A DNA stretch of 64,000 nt from Rahnella victoriana (lineage in GTDB: Bacteria; Pseudomonadota; Gammaproteobacteria; Enterobacterales; Enterobacteriaceae): the NCBI RefSeq assembly GCF_004330295.1, contig NZ_SJOJ01000013.1, forward strand, positions 90,098 to 154,097, written 5' to 3'. Below are positions 1 through 8,437 of this stretch, one piece after another. The notes below the pieces were generated by a model. That model worked only from the letters and a program-made list of their open reading frames with translations, was not told the origin of the DNA and ran no database searches. How positions within the stretch are numbered: the first letter of the stretch is position 1; the number at the start of each line of letters is the position of its first letter. The translations under genes and the position numbers were made by a program.

Positions 1-351
1 ATCTGGATCATCATCGCTGTGGCGCTCGCACTGGCCATCGGTACCATGATTGGTTGGAAACGTGTGGCGACCACTATCGGCGAGAAGATTGGTAAGAAAG
101 GCATGACCTACGCACAGGGCCTGTCTGCCCAGCTGACGGCGGCGCTGTCTATCGGCGTGGCCAGTTACACCGGCATGCCGGTTTCCACCACGCACGTACT
201 GTCTTCTGCGGTTGCAGGTACCATGATTGTGGATGGCGGCGGTGTGCAGTCGAAGACGGTGAAAAACATCGCCATGGCGTGGATCTTAACCCTGCCAGTG
301 TCGATTGTGCTGTCCGGTGTCCTGTACTGGATTGCGCTGAAGCTGATCTGA
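1..351 (+). CDS. pitA: Low-affinity inorganic phosphate transporter PitA, C-terminal part
   Basis: The reading frame is open from base 1, so only the last 116 codons of the gene are in the window. PitA is an inner-membrane metal-phosphate:proton symporter of the PiT family. The fragment holds the C-terminal PiT repeat, with a transmembrane segment at the start, the conserved [12 protein letters not shown] stretch in the middle (residues that line the substrate path in the family), and a last hydrophobic helix ending in ALKLI. A strong hairpin terminator follows 20 bases after the stop. The uspB and uspA genes next door give the same order as in E. coli, which supports pitA over other PiT members. 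Confidence 0.93.
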   Translation: MWIIIAVALALAIGTMIGWKRVATTIGEKIGKKGMTYAQGLSAQLTAALSIGVASYTGMPVSTTHVLSSAVAGTMIVDGGGVQSKTVKNIAMAWILTLPVSIVLSGVLYWIALKLI

Positions 352-370
352 TCCTTATCTGACCGGCATT

Positions 371-405
371 AAAAAGGCGACTCTGCTCAGCAGGTCGCCT
401 TTTTT
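371..405 (+). terminator. Rho-independent terminator after pitA
   Basis: AAAAAGGCGAC and GTCGCCTTTTT form a stem with a short loop (CTGCTCAGCAG also pairs partly inside), followed by a T-run. It lies directly downstream of the pitA stop codon. Confidence 0.85.
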
Positions 406-446
406 GTTTCCTTTTTCACACATCCTCCCTAATTCATCACCAAAGT

Positions 447-561
447 AATTGGAGTTGCAGCAAGGCAGCAAGCGAGAGAATCCCGATGAGCTGACACAGG
501 TCAGTGATTCGGGTGAACGAGAGCCGCTAACGCCGCTGCAGCGTCAAGTACGAAGGGTATG
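447..561. repeat. ERIC (IRU) intergenic repeat
   Basis: The central part, AATCCCGATGAGCTGAC to GTCAGTGATTCGGGTGA, matches the imperfect palindrome of the enterobacterial repetitive intergenic consensus (ERIC primers anneal to this core). The outer arms, GGAGTTGCAGCAAGGC and the GCCGCTGCAGCGTC stretch, fit the rest of the roughly 127-bp element. It ends at the uspB stop codon, so it is probably transcribed in the uspB 3' region. One copy was noticed in this window. The exact ends are approximate. Confidence 0.8.
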
Positions 562-897
562 CTAATACCAGATCAGCATCGCTAACATACTGATCAATAT
601 TAATCCGACCAGTGCAGTTGTCAGGATAAACTGACCGCGGACCCGTTCACAACGGCGGATAAACTCAGGATCGTGATGTTCAACGTAGCGCTGAGCATAA
701 ATATAGCGCACCAACCTTATTTGCTTGCCGGGCTGACCGTGAGAGGTAAAAAATCCCCCGCCATCGACGTACTGATACAGCAGCGGATCGCACCCCCGCA
801 GGACCACCAGCAATGCGCGCAAAGAAGAGTAATAGCGCAGCATATTCACTACACACACAAAACATAAAGCCCAAAACAGCGCAACGGGACTGATCAT
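562..897 (-). CDS. uspB: Universal stress protein B
   Basis: A 111-residue inner-membrane protein, the same length as E. coli UspB. Residues 1-20 form an N-terminal membrane helix ([20 protein letters not shown]) and residues about 90-110 a C-terminal helix ending in LIWY. The middle is cytosolic or periplasmic and includes the [17 protein letters not shown] stretch typical of the family. In E. coli uspB is a stationary-phase, sigma-S-dependent gene whose loss causes ethanol sensitivity; its molecular role is unknown. It is transcribed divergently from uspA across a 338-bp spacer, as in E. coli. Confidence 0.93.
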   Translation of the reverse strand: MISPVALFWALCFVCVVNMLRYYSSLRALLVVLRGCDPLLYQYVDGGGFFTSHGQPGKQIRLVRYIYAQRYVEHHDPEFIRRCERVRGQFILTTALVGLILISMLAMLIWY

Positions 898-1235
898 GAT
901 TCCCCCTCAAGGCGAACTGACCCCGCGCAATGCACCTCTGCTTACCGGCGCATACCCGACGTTTCGCCCTGCCTTTCCGCGATTTCACACCTCCGGACAA
1001 CCTGCGTCCGCCCTCTTTTCGTATCACAGAAGATTGCCAAAGCAGGAGAAGCCTGCATTATTCAGTGTAGGAAATGAATGCGGAACTGTTCATATTATTT
1101 GCATCTATAGATTTTCAGATATGGAAATGGGATCTGTATGCTTGATTTATTTGGCCATTTTGGCGCTATACTGAAGTCATGACATTCGCATGATGCTGAT
1201 CTTGCTATTTACTGACTTATGGAAGGAGTTTTCTT
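898..1235. promoter_or_regulatory. Divergent uspB/uspA regulatory region
   Basis: A 338-bp gene-free spacer. Toward uspA, a -10-like TATACT lies at 1167-1172, and a clear Shine-Dalgarno GGAAGGAG at 1221-1228 sits 7 bases before the ATG at 1236. The stretch 1075-1170 is AT-rich, as expected for promoters. I could not assign a uspB sigma-S promoter with confidence, and saw no small gene here. Confidence 0.5.
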
Positions 1236-1676
1236 ATGGCTTACAAACACATACTTATTGCTGTGGACCTGTCGCCGGAGAGCAAAGTTCTGGTCGAAAA
1301 AGCCGTTTCCATGGCGCGTCCGTATAACGCCAAAGTGTCCCTGATCCACGTCGATGTGAACTATTCAGACCTGTATACCGGCCTGATCGACGTTAATCTG
1401 GGTGACATGCAGAAACGTATTTCCGAAGAAACGCATCACGCGTTAAATGAACTGTCGCAAAATGCCGGCTATCCGATTTCAGAAACCCTGAGCGGCAGCG
1501 GTGATCTGGCGCAGGTGCTGGTCGATGCCATCAACAAATATGGCGTGGACTTAGTGCTGTGCGGCCATCACCAGGATTTCTGGAGCAAGCTGATGTCTTC
1601 CGCACGCCAGCTGATCAACACCGTTCATATCGACATGCTGATCGTGCCTTTGCGTGATGAGGAAGAAGAAGCGTAA
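1236..1676 (+). CDS. uspA: Universal stress protein A
   Basis: A 146-residue cytoplasmic protein of the UspA family (E. coli UspA is 144). The N-terminus [20 protein letters not shown] carries the family's first strand and DLS turn. The fold is a Rossmann-like homodimer. E. coli-type UspA lacks the ATP-binding G-2x-G-9x-G-S/T motif, and none is evident here. UspA accumulates on growth arrest and protects against DNA damage and oxidants. The start is fixed by the GGAAGGAG ribosome binding site. A monocistronic unit: its own promoter region lies upstream and a strong terminator downstream. Confidence 0.96.
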   Translation: MAYKHILIAVDLSPESKVLVEKAVSMARPYNAKVSLIHVDVNYSDLYTGLIDVNLGDMQKRISEETHHALNELSQNAGYPISETLSGSGDLAQVLVDAINKYGVDLVLCGHHQDFWSKLMSSARQLINTVHIDMLIVPLRDEEEEA

Positions 1677-1703
1677 GACGTATTATTGCGTTAACGCTGA
1701 CAT

Positions 1704-1743
1704 AAAAATGCCCGCAGGTGAAAACCGGCGGGCATTTTTTTTG
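1704..1743 (+). terminator. Rho-independent terminator after uspA
   Basis: AAAAATGCCCGC and GCGGGCATTTTT form the stem around an A-rich loop, followed by a long T-run. Confidence 0.9.
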
Positions 1744-1904
1744 TCTTTTAGCCGCAAAAAACTGGTTAATCTGTGAGCAAGCGCGTAGCCTGTATATACA
1801 GTATGTTTTTATATTCAGATATAATTCACATCCATTTGTTTATTATGAATAATAAATAAAAATAATGGGTATATACGGACGAAGCTTTTCATACAGGATG
1901 TATT

Positions 1905-2198
1905 ATGAAAATCAAGTTTTCACCGGCAGTGAAAGAGAAATTGCTCGTAAAACACAGTGTTGTGGAAAAAGAAGTCTTCGAATGCTTTGCAAACCGCGAG
2001 GGCAATTATCTGAAGGATATCCGCGAGCAGCATCAGACAACGCCACCCACCTTGTGGTTTATTGCTGAAACGAACAGGGGAAGGACGCTTAAAATCTGCT
2101 TTATCCCACCCCACAACGGGCTTCCGGCACAGCTGAAGTCCGCTTTTGAACCTAACGAGATTGAAAGGCGAATTTACGCCAGTAAAGGTGCTCTGTGA
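1905..2198 (+). CDS. BrnT-like toxin (RelE/ribonuclease-fold family)
   Basis: A 97-residue protein starting MKIKFSPAVKEKLLVKHSV, the typical beginning of BrnT-type toxins and their relatives (strand, then a helix ending in KH). A central basic strand, FIAETNRGRTLKICFI, resembles the RNA-cleaving face of these folds. Related proteins are often mislabelled ADP-ribosyl-dinitrogen reductase hydrolase. The next gene encodes a CopG/BrnA-like partner, so a type II toxin-antitoxin operon with the toxin first is the best reading, as in brnTA. The AT-rich upstream region 1744-1904 would hold an autoregulated promoter. Function is inferred from family and context; the catalytic residues were not verified. 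Confidence 0.65.
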   Translation: MKIKFSPAVKEKLLVKHSVVEKEVFECFANREGNYLKDIREQHQTTPPTLWFIAETNRGRTLKICFIPPHNGLPAQLKSAFEPNEIERRIYASKGAL

Positions 2199-2236
2199 AA
2201 ACCGGCAGTAACACCCATAATTTAGAGGAAGACATT

Positions 2237-2599
2237 ATGACAACCCGCCACGACGCTCAGGATAATGCAGACATGTGGGATAACCGCGATCTGGGTGCAT
2301 CCGAAGAACACGCAGAGGCAATCTCCCCCTCTCTTGCGGCTGAGTTCGATGACATGATGGAACTTCAGGCGATCTCTATCAGGCTGCAAAAATCGCTGCT
2401 CAGTAACCTGAAAACTATCGCGGCACATCATCAGATTGGCTACCAGCCAATGGTCAGGGATTTGCTTACGCGTTTTGCAGAAGCGGAAATGAAAAAGATC
2501 CTGATTGACCAGCTAAACAAGATCGACGAAGCACAGCGTGATCGCGAAAAAACCGTGCCGGTCACTGAGTTTATTGAAGATTTGCGTAATCAGGCATGA
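2237..2599 (+). CDS. BrnA/CopG-like antitoxin
   Basis: A 120-residue protein from the ATG at 2237, chosen because AGAGGA at 2224-2229 is a good ribosome binding site. A GTG at 2195 that overlaps the toxin stop as GTGA is the alternative start and would imply translational coupling. The N-terminal half is acidic and probably toxin-neutralising. The segment LQAISIRLQKSLLSNLKTIA followed by GYQPMVRDLLTRF is the ribbon-helix-helix pattern of BrnA/CopG-type DNA-binding antitoxins. The C-terminal tail is helical and charged. It probably binds the promoter upstream of the toxin gene and represses the operon together with the toxin. Confidence 0.65.
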   Translation: MTTRHDAQDNADMWDNRDLGASEEHAEAISPSLAAEFDDMMELQAISIRLQKSLLSNLKTIAAHHQIGYQPMVRDLLTRFAEAEMKKILIDQLNKIDEAQRDREKTVPVTEFIEDLRNQA

Positions 2600-2605
2600 A
2601 AATTA

Positions 2606-2646
2606 GAAACCAGAACGTATGTGCAGTGCGTTCTGGTTTCTGTTTC
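2606..2646 (+). terminator. Terminator hairpin after the toxin-antitoxin pair
   Basis: A perfect 12-bp stem, GAAACCAGAACG (2606-2617) with CGTTCTGGTTTC (2629-2640), followed by TGTTTC. It separates this operon from the convergent rsmJ gene and could serve both strands. Confidence 0.8.
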
Positions 2647-2677
2647 ATCTCGTTGTGATTTTTACAACAGCGGCTGT

Positions 2678-3424
2678 CTATAACGGCGTATAGATGTCAA
2701 ACCGGTGGCTCTTGGTCACCACTGCGGCCTGTGCGGCGATGTCGGCCATTGGCGGAGCATAGTCCGGGCGTTTCACGACAATGCGTTTTGTCGCTAACCG
2801 GCGTGCCGGTTCCAGCAGGCCATCGGCATCTTCGTCAGGGCCGACTAATCCCTGAAATACCCGCATCTCTTTCTTCACCAGCGCACTTTTCTGTTTGTGC
2901 GGATACATCGGGTCGAGATACACCACTTCCGGTTTAGGCGACAGTTCCGCCAGCGCGGTCAGGCTGGAGGCGTGCAGCAGCGTCATGCGCTCACGCAGCC
3001 ACGGGCCGATTTCTGCATCACGATAGCCACGCGCCAGCCCGTCATCGAGCAATGCCGCGACAACCGGATTGCGTTCCAGCATCCGCACCTTGCAGCCCAG
3101 CGACGCCAGCACAAACGCATCACGACCCAGTCCGGCGGTCGCATCGACCACATCCGGCAGATAGCTGCCTTTGATGCCGACGGCTTTGGCTACCGCCTCA
3201 CCTCGCCCGCCGCCGAATTTTCGGCGGTGCGCCATGGTGCCGCCGACGAAATCGACATAGATCGCGCCGAGTTTTGGCTCGTCACGTTTGCGTAATTCCA
3301 GACGTTCAGGCGTCAGCACCAGCGCCATCACGGCATCCGGGTCAGACGTCAGGCTCCAGCGCTGCGCCAGAACAGATAAGGCGCCTTCATCGGCGCCTTC
3401 TTCACACAGTAAACACACACTCAC
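2678..3424 (-). CDS. rsmJ: 16S rRNA (guanine(1516)-N(2))-methyltransferase RsmJ
   Basis: A 248-residue SAM-dependent methyltransferase that modifies G1516 of 16S rRNA. Visible family signatures are [19 protein letters not shown], the SAM-binding [20 protein letters not shown], the MLERNPVV strand that contacts the ribose, and [19 protein letters not shown]. The sequence is close to E. coli RsmJ (formerly YhiQ) throughout. It lies 9 bases downstream of prlC on the same strand, so the two are almost certainly co-transcribed, as in E. coli. Confidence 0.96.
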   Translation of the reverse strand: MSVCLLCEEGADEGALSVLAQRWSLTSDPDAVMALVLTPERLELRKRDEPKLGAIYVDFVGGTMAHRRKFGGGRGEAVAKAVGIKGSYLPDVVDATAGLGRDAFVLASLGCKVRMLERNPVVAALLDDGLARGYRDAEIGPWLRERMTLLHASSLTALAELSPKPEVVYLDPMYPHKQKSALVKKEMRVFQGLVGPDEDADGLLEPARRLATKRIVVKRPDYAPPMADIAAQAAVVTKSHRFDIYTPL

Positions 3425-3433
3425 AGGCAGAGG

Positions 3434-5494
3434 TTATCCTTTGATTCCGTAGTGGCGCAGCATAGCATCCAGCTGCGGCTCACGCCCGCGGAAGCGTTTG
3501 AACAGCGCCATCGGCTCTTCGGAACCACCACGCGACAGGATGTTATCCAGGAACGACTGACCGGTTTCGCGGTTGAAAATCCCTTCTTCTTCGAAGCGGG
3601 AATAGGCGTCGGCAGACAGCACTTCTGCCCACAGATAACTGTAGTAACCGGCCGCATAACCGCCTGCAAAAATGTGGCTGAAGGCGTGCGGGAAGCGTCC
3701 CCATGACGGTGACGGCACCACGGCAACCTGTTTCTTGATTTCTGCCAAAGTTTGCAGGATTTGCGCGCCTTTCGCCGGATCGTATTCCGCGTGCATGCGG
3801 AAATCGAACAGGCCGAACTCCAGCTGACGCAGGATAAACAGCGCCGCCTGATAGTTTTTCGCCGCCAGCATTTTATCCAGCATTTCTTTCGGCAGCGGTT
3901 CGCCGGTTTCGAAATGACCGGAGATGAACGCCAGTGCGTCCGGCTCCCAGCACCAGTTTTCCATAAACTGGCTTGGCAGTTCGACGGCATCCCACGGCAC
4001 ACCGGAAATACCGGCCACTCCCGGGGTGTCGATGCGGGTCAGCATATGATGCAGGCCGTGACCGAACTCATGGAACAGCGTGGTGACTTCGTTATGCGTG
4101 AACAGCGCCGGTTTGTTGCCCACCGGGCCGTTAAAGTTACAGGTCAGGTACGCGACCGGTTTTTGCAGTTCGCCGTCGGCTTTACGCATACTGCCGACGC
4201 AGTCGTTCATCCATGCGCCACCGCGTTTGTGTTCGCGGGCGTACAGGTCGAGATAGAAGCTGCCGCGCAGGTCGCCGGTTTCATCGAACAGGTCGAAGAA
4301 ACGCACGTCTTTATGCCAGGTTTCGACGTCTTTACGTTCTTTGGCGGTGATGCCGTAAATGCGTTTCACCACTTCGAACAACCCTTCCAGCGCACGCTGC
4401 TCAGGAAAATAAGGGCGTAACTGCTCGTCGTTGATGGAGAACAGATGCTGTTTCTGTTTTTCACCGTAGAACGGCAAATCCCAGGCTTCCATCTCATCCA
4501 CGCCGAAATGTTCTTTGGCGAAGGCACGCAGTTGCGCCAGCTCCTGCTCGCCCTGCGGACGCGCACGTTTTGCCAGACCGCTCAGGAAGTCGATCACCTG
4601 TTTCGGGCTTTCGGCCATTTTGGTGGCCAGAGACATATCCGCGTAGGATTCAAAACCTAACAGCTGGGCCAGTTCGTGGCGCAGCGCCAGTTCTTCGGCC
4701 ATCACTTCGCTGTTATCCCACTTACCGGCATTCGGCCCCTGATCGGAAGCGCGGGTCGCAAACGCGCGGTACATTTCTTCGCGCAGCTCACGGTTTTCGC
4801 CGTAAGTGATCACCGGCAGATAGCTCGGGATATCCAGCGTTAACAGCCAGCCTTCCTGCTCTTTCGATTCTGCCAGCGCTTTCGCCGCCGCCAGTGCGCT
4901 TTCCGGCAGACCTTTCAGGTCGTTTTCATCAGTGATTAATTTGCTCCAACCCATAGTGGCATCGAGCACGTTGTTGCTGTAGGTCGAACCCAGCTCAGAC
5001 AGACGCGCGGAAATTTCGCCATAGCGTTTTTGTTTTTCCATCGGCAAACCAATGCCGGATAACTCGAAATCACGCAGCGCGTTATCAATGGCTTTTTTCT
5101 GCGCCAGGGACAGCGTACTGAAATGTTCGCTGTCTTTTAAATCGCGGTATGCCTGATACAAACCGGCATGCTGCCCGGTCCAGGTGCTGAATTCAGACAA
5201 AATAGGCAGGCACTGCTCGTAGGCTTCACGCAGTTCCGGGCTGTTTTTGACGGCATTGAGATGCCCGACTGGCGACCAGATGCGGCTCAGGCGATCGTCG
5301 CTTTCGGCCAGCGGCTGACACAGATTTTCCCAGGTATAAGGCGCGCCCTGCGCGACCACACGTTCAATAGTCTGACGGCTTTCTTCGATCGCGGATTTCA
5401 TCGCAGGGACAATATGTTCAGGCTTGATCGCAGAGAAAGGAGGCAGGGAGAACGGTTGTAAGAGCGGATTCGACGCGTTTTGCTGTTCAGTCAT
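3434..5494 (-). CDS. prlC: Oligopeptidase A
   Basis: A 686-residue M3-family zinc metallopeptidase (E. coli OpdA is 680). The HEFGH zinc motif is at about residues 475-479, with a downstream Glu in the conserved helical context (VELPSQFMENW). It has no signal peptide and should be cytosolic, degrading oligopeptides and cleaved signal peptides. prlC mutations suppress signal-sequence defects in E. coli. It is the first gene of a two-gene operon with rsmJ. In E. coli this operon has a heat-shock promoter; I could not find a convincing sigma-32 site in the 336-bp upstream spacer. Confidence 0.96.
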   Translation of the reverse strand: MTEQQNASNPLLQPFSLPPFSAIKPEHIVPAMKSAIEESRQTIERVVAQGAPYTWENLCQPLAESDDRLSRIWSPVGHLNAVKNSPELREAYEQCLPILSEFSTWTGQHAGLYQAYRDLKDSEHFSTLSLAQKKAIDNALRDFELSGIGLPMEKQKRYGEISARLSELGSTYSNNVLDATMGWSKLITDENDLKGLPESALAAAKALAESKEQEGWLLTLDIPSYLPVITYGENRELREEMYRAFATRASDQGPNAGKWDNSEVMAEELALRHELAQLLGFESYADMSLATKMAESPKQVIDFLSGLAKRARPQGEQELAQLRAFAKEHFGVDEMEAWDLPFYGEKQKQHLFSINDEQLRPYFPEQRALEGLFEVVKRIYGITAKERKDVETWHKDVRFFDLFDETGDLRGSFYLDLYAREHKRGGAWMNDCVGSMRKADGELQKPVAYLTCNFNGPVGNKPALFTHNEVTTLFHEFGHGLHHMLTRIDTPGVAGISGVPWDAVELPSQFMENWCWEPDALAFISGHFETGEPLPKEMLDKMLAAKNYQAALFILRQLEFGLFDFRMHAEYDPAKGAQILQTLAEIKKQVAVVPSPSWGRFPHAFSHIFAGGYAAGYYSYLWAEVLSADAYSRFEEEGIFNRETGQSFLDNILSRGGSEEPMALFKRFRGREPQLDAMLRHYGIKG

Positions 5495-5735
5495 AGGGCC
5501 AGTCCTTCGTAATAGCGTTTGGGGCTGATGCGCCGGTGGCGCACCACGCCGTGAATTCGGGTCGTCTTAAAGATGACGTAACTTCTAACATGCGGTCAAG
5601 TTGCGGGGAAATCAATGGCTGACGGCGATTTCCCCCGGCCGCCACAGATATTCACGTTATCAATCACTCACGCTCGAATTATCAGGTTGCAGCAAGACCT
5701 GCCTCGCAATTTTCATCTTTGTCTGTGCCCGCGCG

Positions 5736-5750
5736 GTAAACCCTGTTTAC
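5736..5750. promoter_or_regulatory. Perfect palindrome, candidate operator of the beta-glucoside operon
   Basis: GTAAAC-CCT-GTTTAC is a 15-bp perfect inverted repeat 80 bases upstream of the phospho-beta-glucosidase start. It lies in the 336-bp spacer (5495-5830) shared with the divergent prlC promoter. The GntR/UTRA regulator encoded at the end of the cluster is the obvious candidate ligand, but this is inference. Nothing else in the spacer looks like a gene. Confidence 0.45.
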
Positions 5751-5830
5751 AGAAAGGTTATTCGTGCTAGCTTTCTGTCATCTGGCATACGCCAGTATGG
5801 TTTTTCTACAAAACAGGGAGTTGGCAGGGA

Positions 5831-7141
5831 ATGAAAACACTCAAAATCGTCACGCTGGGCGGCGGCTCAGGTTACACCCCGGAACTGATCGACGGCTTTA
5901 TCCGCCGCTACGCCGAATTACCGGTCTCAGAGTTCTGGCTGGTGGATATCGCCGCCGGAGAGGAAAAGCTGAAAATCGTCGGTGCGCTGGCACAGCGGAT
6001 GGTCAAAAAAGCCGGGCTGCCGATGACGGTGCATCTGACCACCGACCGTGATGCCGCGTTGCGTGATGCGGATTTCGTCACCACTCAGCTGCGCGTCGGC
6101 CAGCAGGAAGCCCGTATTCACGATGAAGCGATCCCGCTGAAATACGGCGTTCTCGGGCAGGAAACCACCGGCGCGGGCGGCTTTATGAAGGCGCAGCGCA
6201 CCATCCCCGTGCTGTTAGATTTGTGCCGCGATATGGAAAGACTGTGCCCGGATGCGTGGCTGATTAATTTCACCAATCCGGCAGGGATTGTTACTGAAGC
6301 CATCGAAAAATATTCGTCCATCAAAACGCTGGGCATTTGCAGCGGTGCGAACAGCATGATGATGGATATCGCGAAGGTGTATGACGTCCGGCGTGAAGAC
6401 GTGTATGCCCGCGTGATGGGGCTGAATCATCTGATTTTTGCCGATCAGATCGCCGTCAGCGGTCATGACGTCACGGCCGAATTTATTGAAAAACTGGCAC
6501 AAGGCAACGGCCAGAATCAACTGAAAAACATTCCCGAAACCGGCCTGCCGCCGGCCTTTCTCCGCGCGCTCGGGCTTTATCCCCTTTCCTACCTGAAATA
6601 TTTCTATCTGCGCCGGGAAATGGTGGCGCACAGCGTGAAAGACAGTCAGACGCACGGCACCCGCGGTGAACAGACGCGGGAAATTGAACGCCAGCTTTTT
6701 GAAATCTATAAGAACCCGCAACTTGAGAGCAAACCCAAAGAACTGGAAAGCCGGGGCGGCGCATATTACTCGGATACCGCCTGTTCAATCATCAGCGCAA
6801 TTTATAACAACAAGCAGGAGATCCACGTCGTCAATACGCTCAATCGCGGTGCAACGCCGGATCTCGACGAAAACAGTGTGGTAGAAACCAACGCCATGAT
6901 TGACCGTCAGGGCGCGCATCCGCTGGCTTACGGGCGTTTGCCGGTGAAAATCCGTGGCCTGATCCAGAGCGTAAAAGCCTTTGAGGAACTCACCATCGAA
7001 GCCGCCGTGACCGGCGATTATTCCACGGCATTAATGGCGCTTTCGGTGCATCCGCTGATGCCATCGGTGAATATCGCCGAAAAAATTCTCGACGAATACC
7101 TGGCGGTTAACCGGCCTTTTCTGCCGCAATATCCACAATAA
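5831..7141 (+). CDS. 6-phospho-beta-glucosidase, glycoside hydrolase family 4
   Basis: A 436-residue GH4 enzyme, which uses NAD and a divalent metal to cleave phosphorylated disaccharides by an oxidation-elimination mechanism. The N-terminal Rossmann motif is IVTLGGGSGYTPELIDGF. It is followed by GVLGQETTGAGGF, INFTNPAG, a metal-ligand Cys in GICSG and a metal-ligand His in GLNHL. Close matches by eye are LicH/CelF-type 6-phospho-beta-glucosidases. It is the first gene of a cluster with a PTS IIC subunit, an oxidoreductase and a GntR regulator, so it probably splits a beta-glucoside phosphate delivered by that PTS. Which disaccharide is not decided by the sequence. Confidence 0.88.
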   Translation: MKTLKIVTLGGGSGYTPELIDGFIRRYAELPVSEFWLVDIAAGEEKLKIVGALAQRMVKKAGLPMTVHLTTDRDAALRDADFVTTQLRVGQQEARIHDEAIPLKYGVLGQETTGAGGFMKAQRTIPVLLDLCRDMERLCPDAWLINFTNPAGIVTEAIEKYSSIKTLGICSGANSMMMDIAKVYDVRREDVYARVMGLNHLIFADQIAVSGHDVTAEFIEKLAQGNGQNQLKNIPETGLPPAFLRALGLYPLSYLKYFYLRREMVAHSVKDSQTHGTRGEQTREIERQLFEIYKNPQLESKPKELESRGGAYYSDTACSIISAIYNNKQEIHVVNTLNRGATPDLDENSVVETNAMIDRQGAHPLAYGRLPVKIRGLIQSVKAFEELTIEAAVTGDYSTALMALSVHPLMPSVNIAEKILDEYLAVNRPFLPQYPQ

Positions 7142-7156
7142 CGGGCATAAATCATT

Positions 7157-8410
7157 ATGATGAAATTCATAGAATCACGGCTGGTGCCGTGTCTGGTCAG
7201 GGTCGGGGATAACGTTATTCTGGTCGCGGTGCGTAACGGCATTACGCTGACACTGCCGTTTATTATTTCCGGCAGTATTTTCTTAATTATCGCCAACCTG
7301 CCTATTCCCGGATGGACGGAATATTTAGGCACTTTTGGTGAGGCATTAAATGCCCCGGTGCTGGTCACCTTCGGAATTATTGGTTTAATTTCGGCAATGG
7401 GTATCAGTTATAATCTGGCGAAACATTATAAGCTCGACGGGCTGACCTGCTGTGCGATTACCGTCGCCGTGTTCCTGATGGCGCAACTAAATGATGACTA
7501 CACGCTGAACGTCGATAATCTCGGCGCGGCGGGGTTATTCTCCGCCATTATTCTTTCCATCCTCACCGTCTATATCATTCGCTTTTTTATCCAGCATAAG
7601 ATCTATATCCGGCTCCCGGACAACGTGCCACCCGCCGTGCTGCAATCCTTTGTCAGCGTCATACCGGCGATTGTCTGTCTGGCGCTGGTGTGGTTTGTGC
7701 GGGTAATTTTGCATTTTGATATCAACGCATTCTTCACGCTGATCCTCAGCCCGCTGGTTATCGGCTTAGGCACGCTGCCCGGCATGTTAATACTGGTCTT
7801 TCTGATCTCACTGCTCTGGTGCTGCGGCATTCACGGCACCAACGTGCTGTCAGGCATTACCGCGCCGATATTCCTGAAGTTTATTGTGGAAAATACCCAG
7901 GCCTATCTCAGCCACCAGCCGATACCGCATATCTTCGCCGAAGGCTTCTATAACTTCTTCATCTGTACCGGCGGGTCCGGCGCGACAATGGGACTGGTGC
8001 TGGCGATGATGGTGTCGAAAAGTCGTTATTACAAATCGCTGGGCCGGATGTCATTTGCGCCTTCGCTGTTTTGTATCAATGAGCCGGTGATTTTCGGCGT
8101 TCCGATGGTATTTAACCCGCTGATGATGTTGCCGTTAATTATCACGCCGATGCTGTTATGCACCATGTCATATTTTCTGATGACCTTTAATATTATCGGT
8201 CGCCCGGTATTACAAATCCCCTGGACGATGCCGCCTTTGCTGAACGGTTATTTCGCCACCGGCGGCAATATTCCGGCGGCTTTGTGGTCAGGCGTCATGA
8301 TTATTATTTCGACAATCATTTATTATCCCTTCTTCCGGCTGATGGAAAAGAAACAGCTGGCTCAGGAAGAAGCCGCAGTCCCGGTTAATGCTGCGCAGGT
8401 CAGCGCATAA
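7157..8410 (+). CDS. PTS cellobiose/lichenan-type IIC component
   Basis: A 417-residue polytopic membrane protein of the PTS EIIC lactose/cellobiose family. The N-terminal LVRVGDNVILVAVRNGITLT and the GTNVLSGITAPIF and GGSGATMGL loops are characteristic. Residues in FCINEPVIFGVPMVFNP form the substrate-binding GxPxxxNEPVIFG-like signature. It starts 15 bases after the glucosidase stop with a weak ribosome binding site (ATG at 7157 or 7160), suggesting coupling. No IIA or IIB gene accompanies it in this window, so it must borrow those domains from elsewhere. Confidence 0.88.
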   Translation: MMKFIESRLVPCLVRVGDNVILVAVRNGITLTLPFIISGSIFLIIANLPIPGWTEYLGTFGEALNAPVLVTFGIIGLISAMGISYNLAKHYKLDGLTCCAITVAVFLMAQLNDDYTLNVDNLGAAGLFSAIILSILTVYIIRFFIQHKIYIRLPDNVPPAVLQSFVSVIPAIVCLALVWFVRVILHFDINAFFTLILSPLVIGLGTLPGMLILVFLISLLWCCGIHGTNVLSGITAPIFLKFIVENTQAYLSHQPIPHIFAEGFYNFFICTGGSGATMGLVLAMMVSKSRYYKSLGRMSFAPSLFCINEPVIFGVPMVFNPLMMLPLIITPMLLCTMSYFLMTFNIIGRPVLQIPWTMPPLLNGYFATGGNIPAALWSGVMIIISTIIYYPFFRLMEKKQLAQEEAAVPVNAAQVSA

Positions 8411-8437
8411 ATGCAGGCAAAAACGGAAGGAGACATC

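Noticed and set aside
3752..4420. 222-codon frame opposite prlC
   Set aside because: Shadow of a highly conserved peptidase gene; no ribosome binding site or domain.
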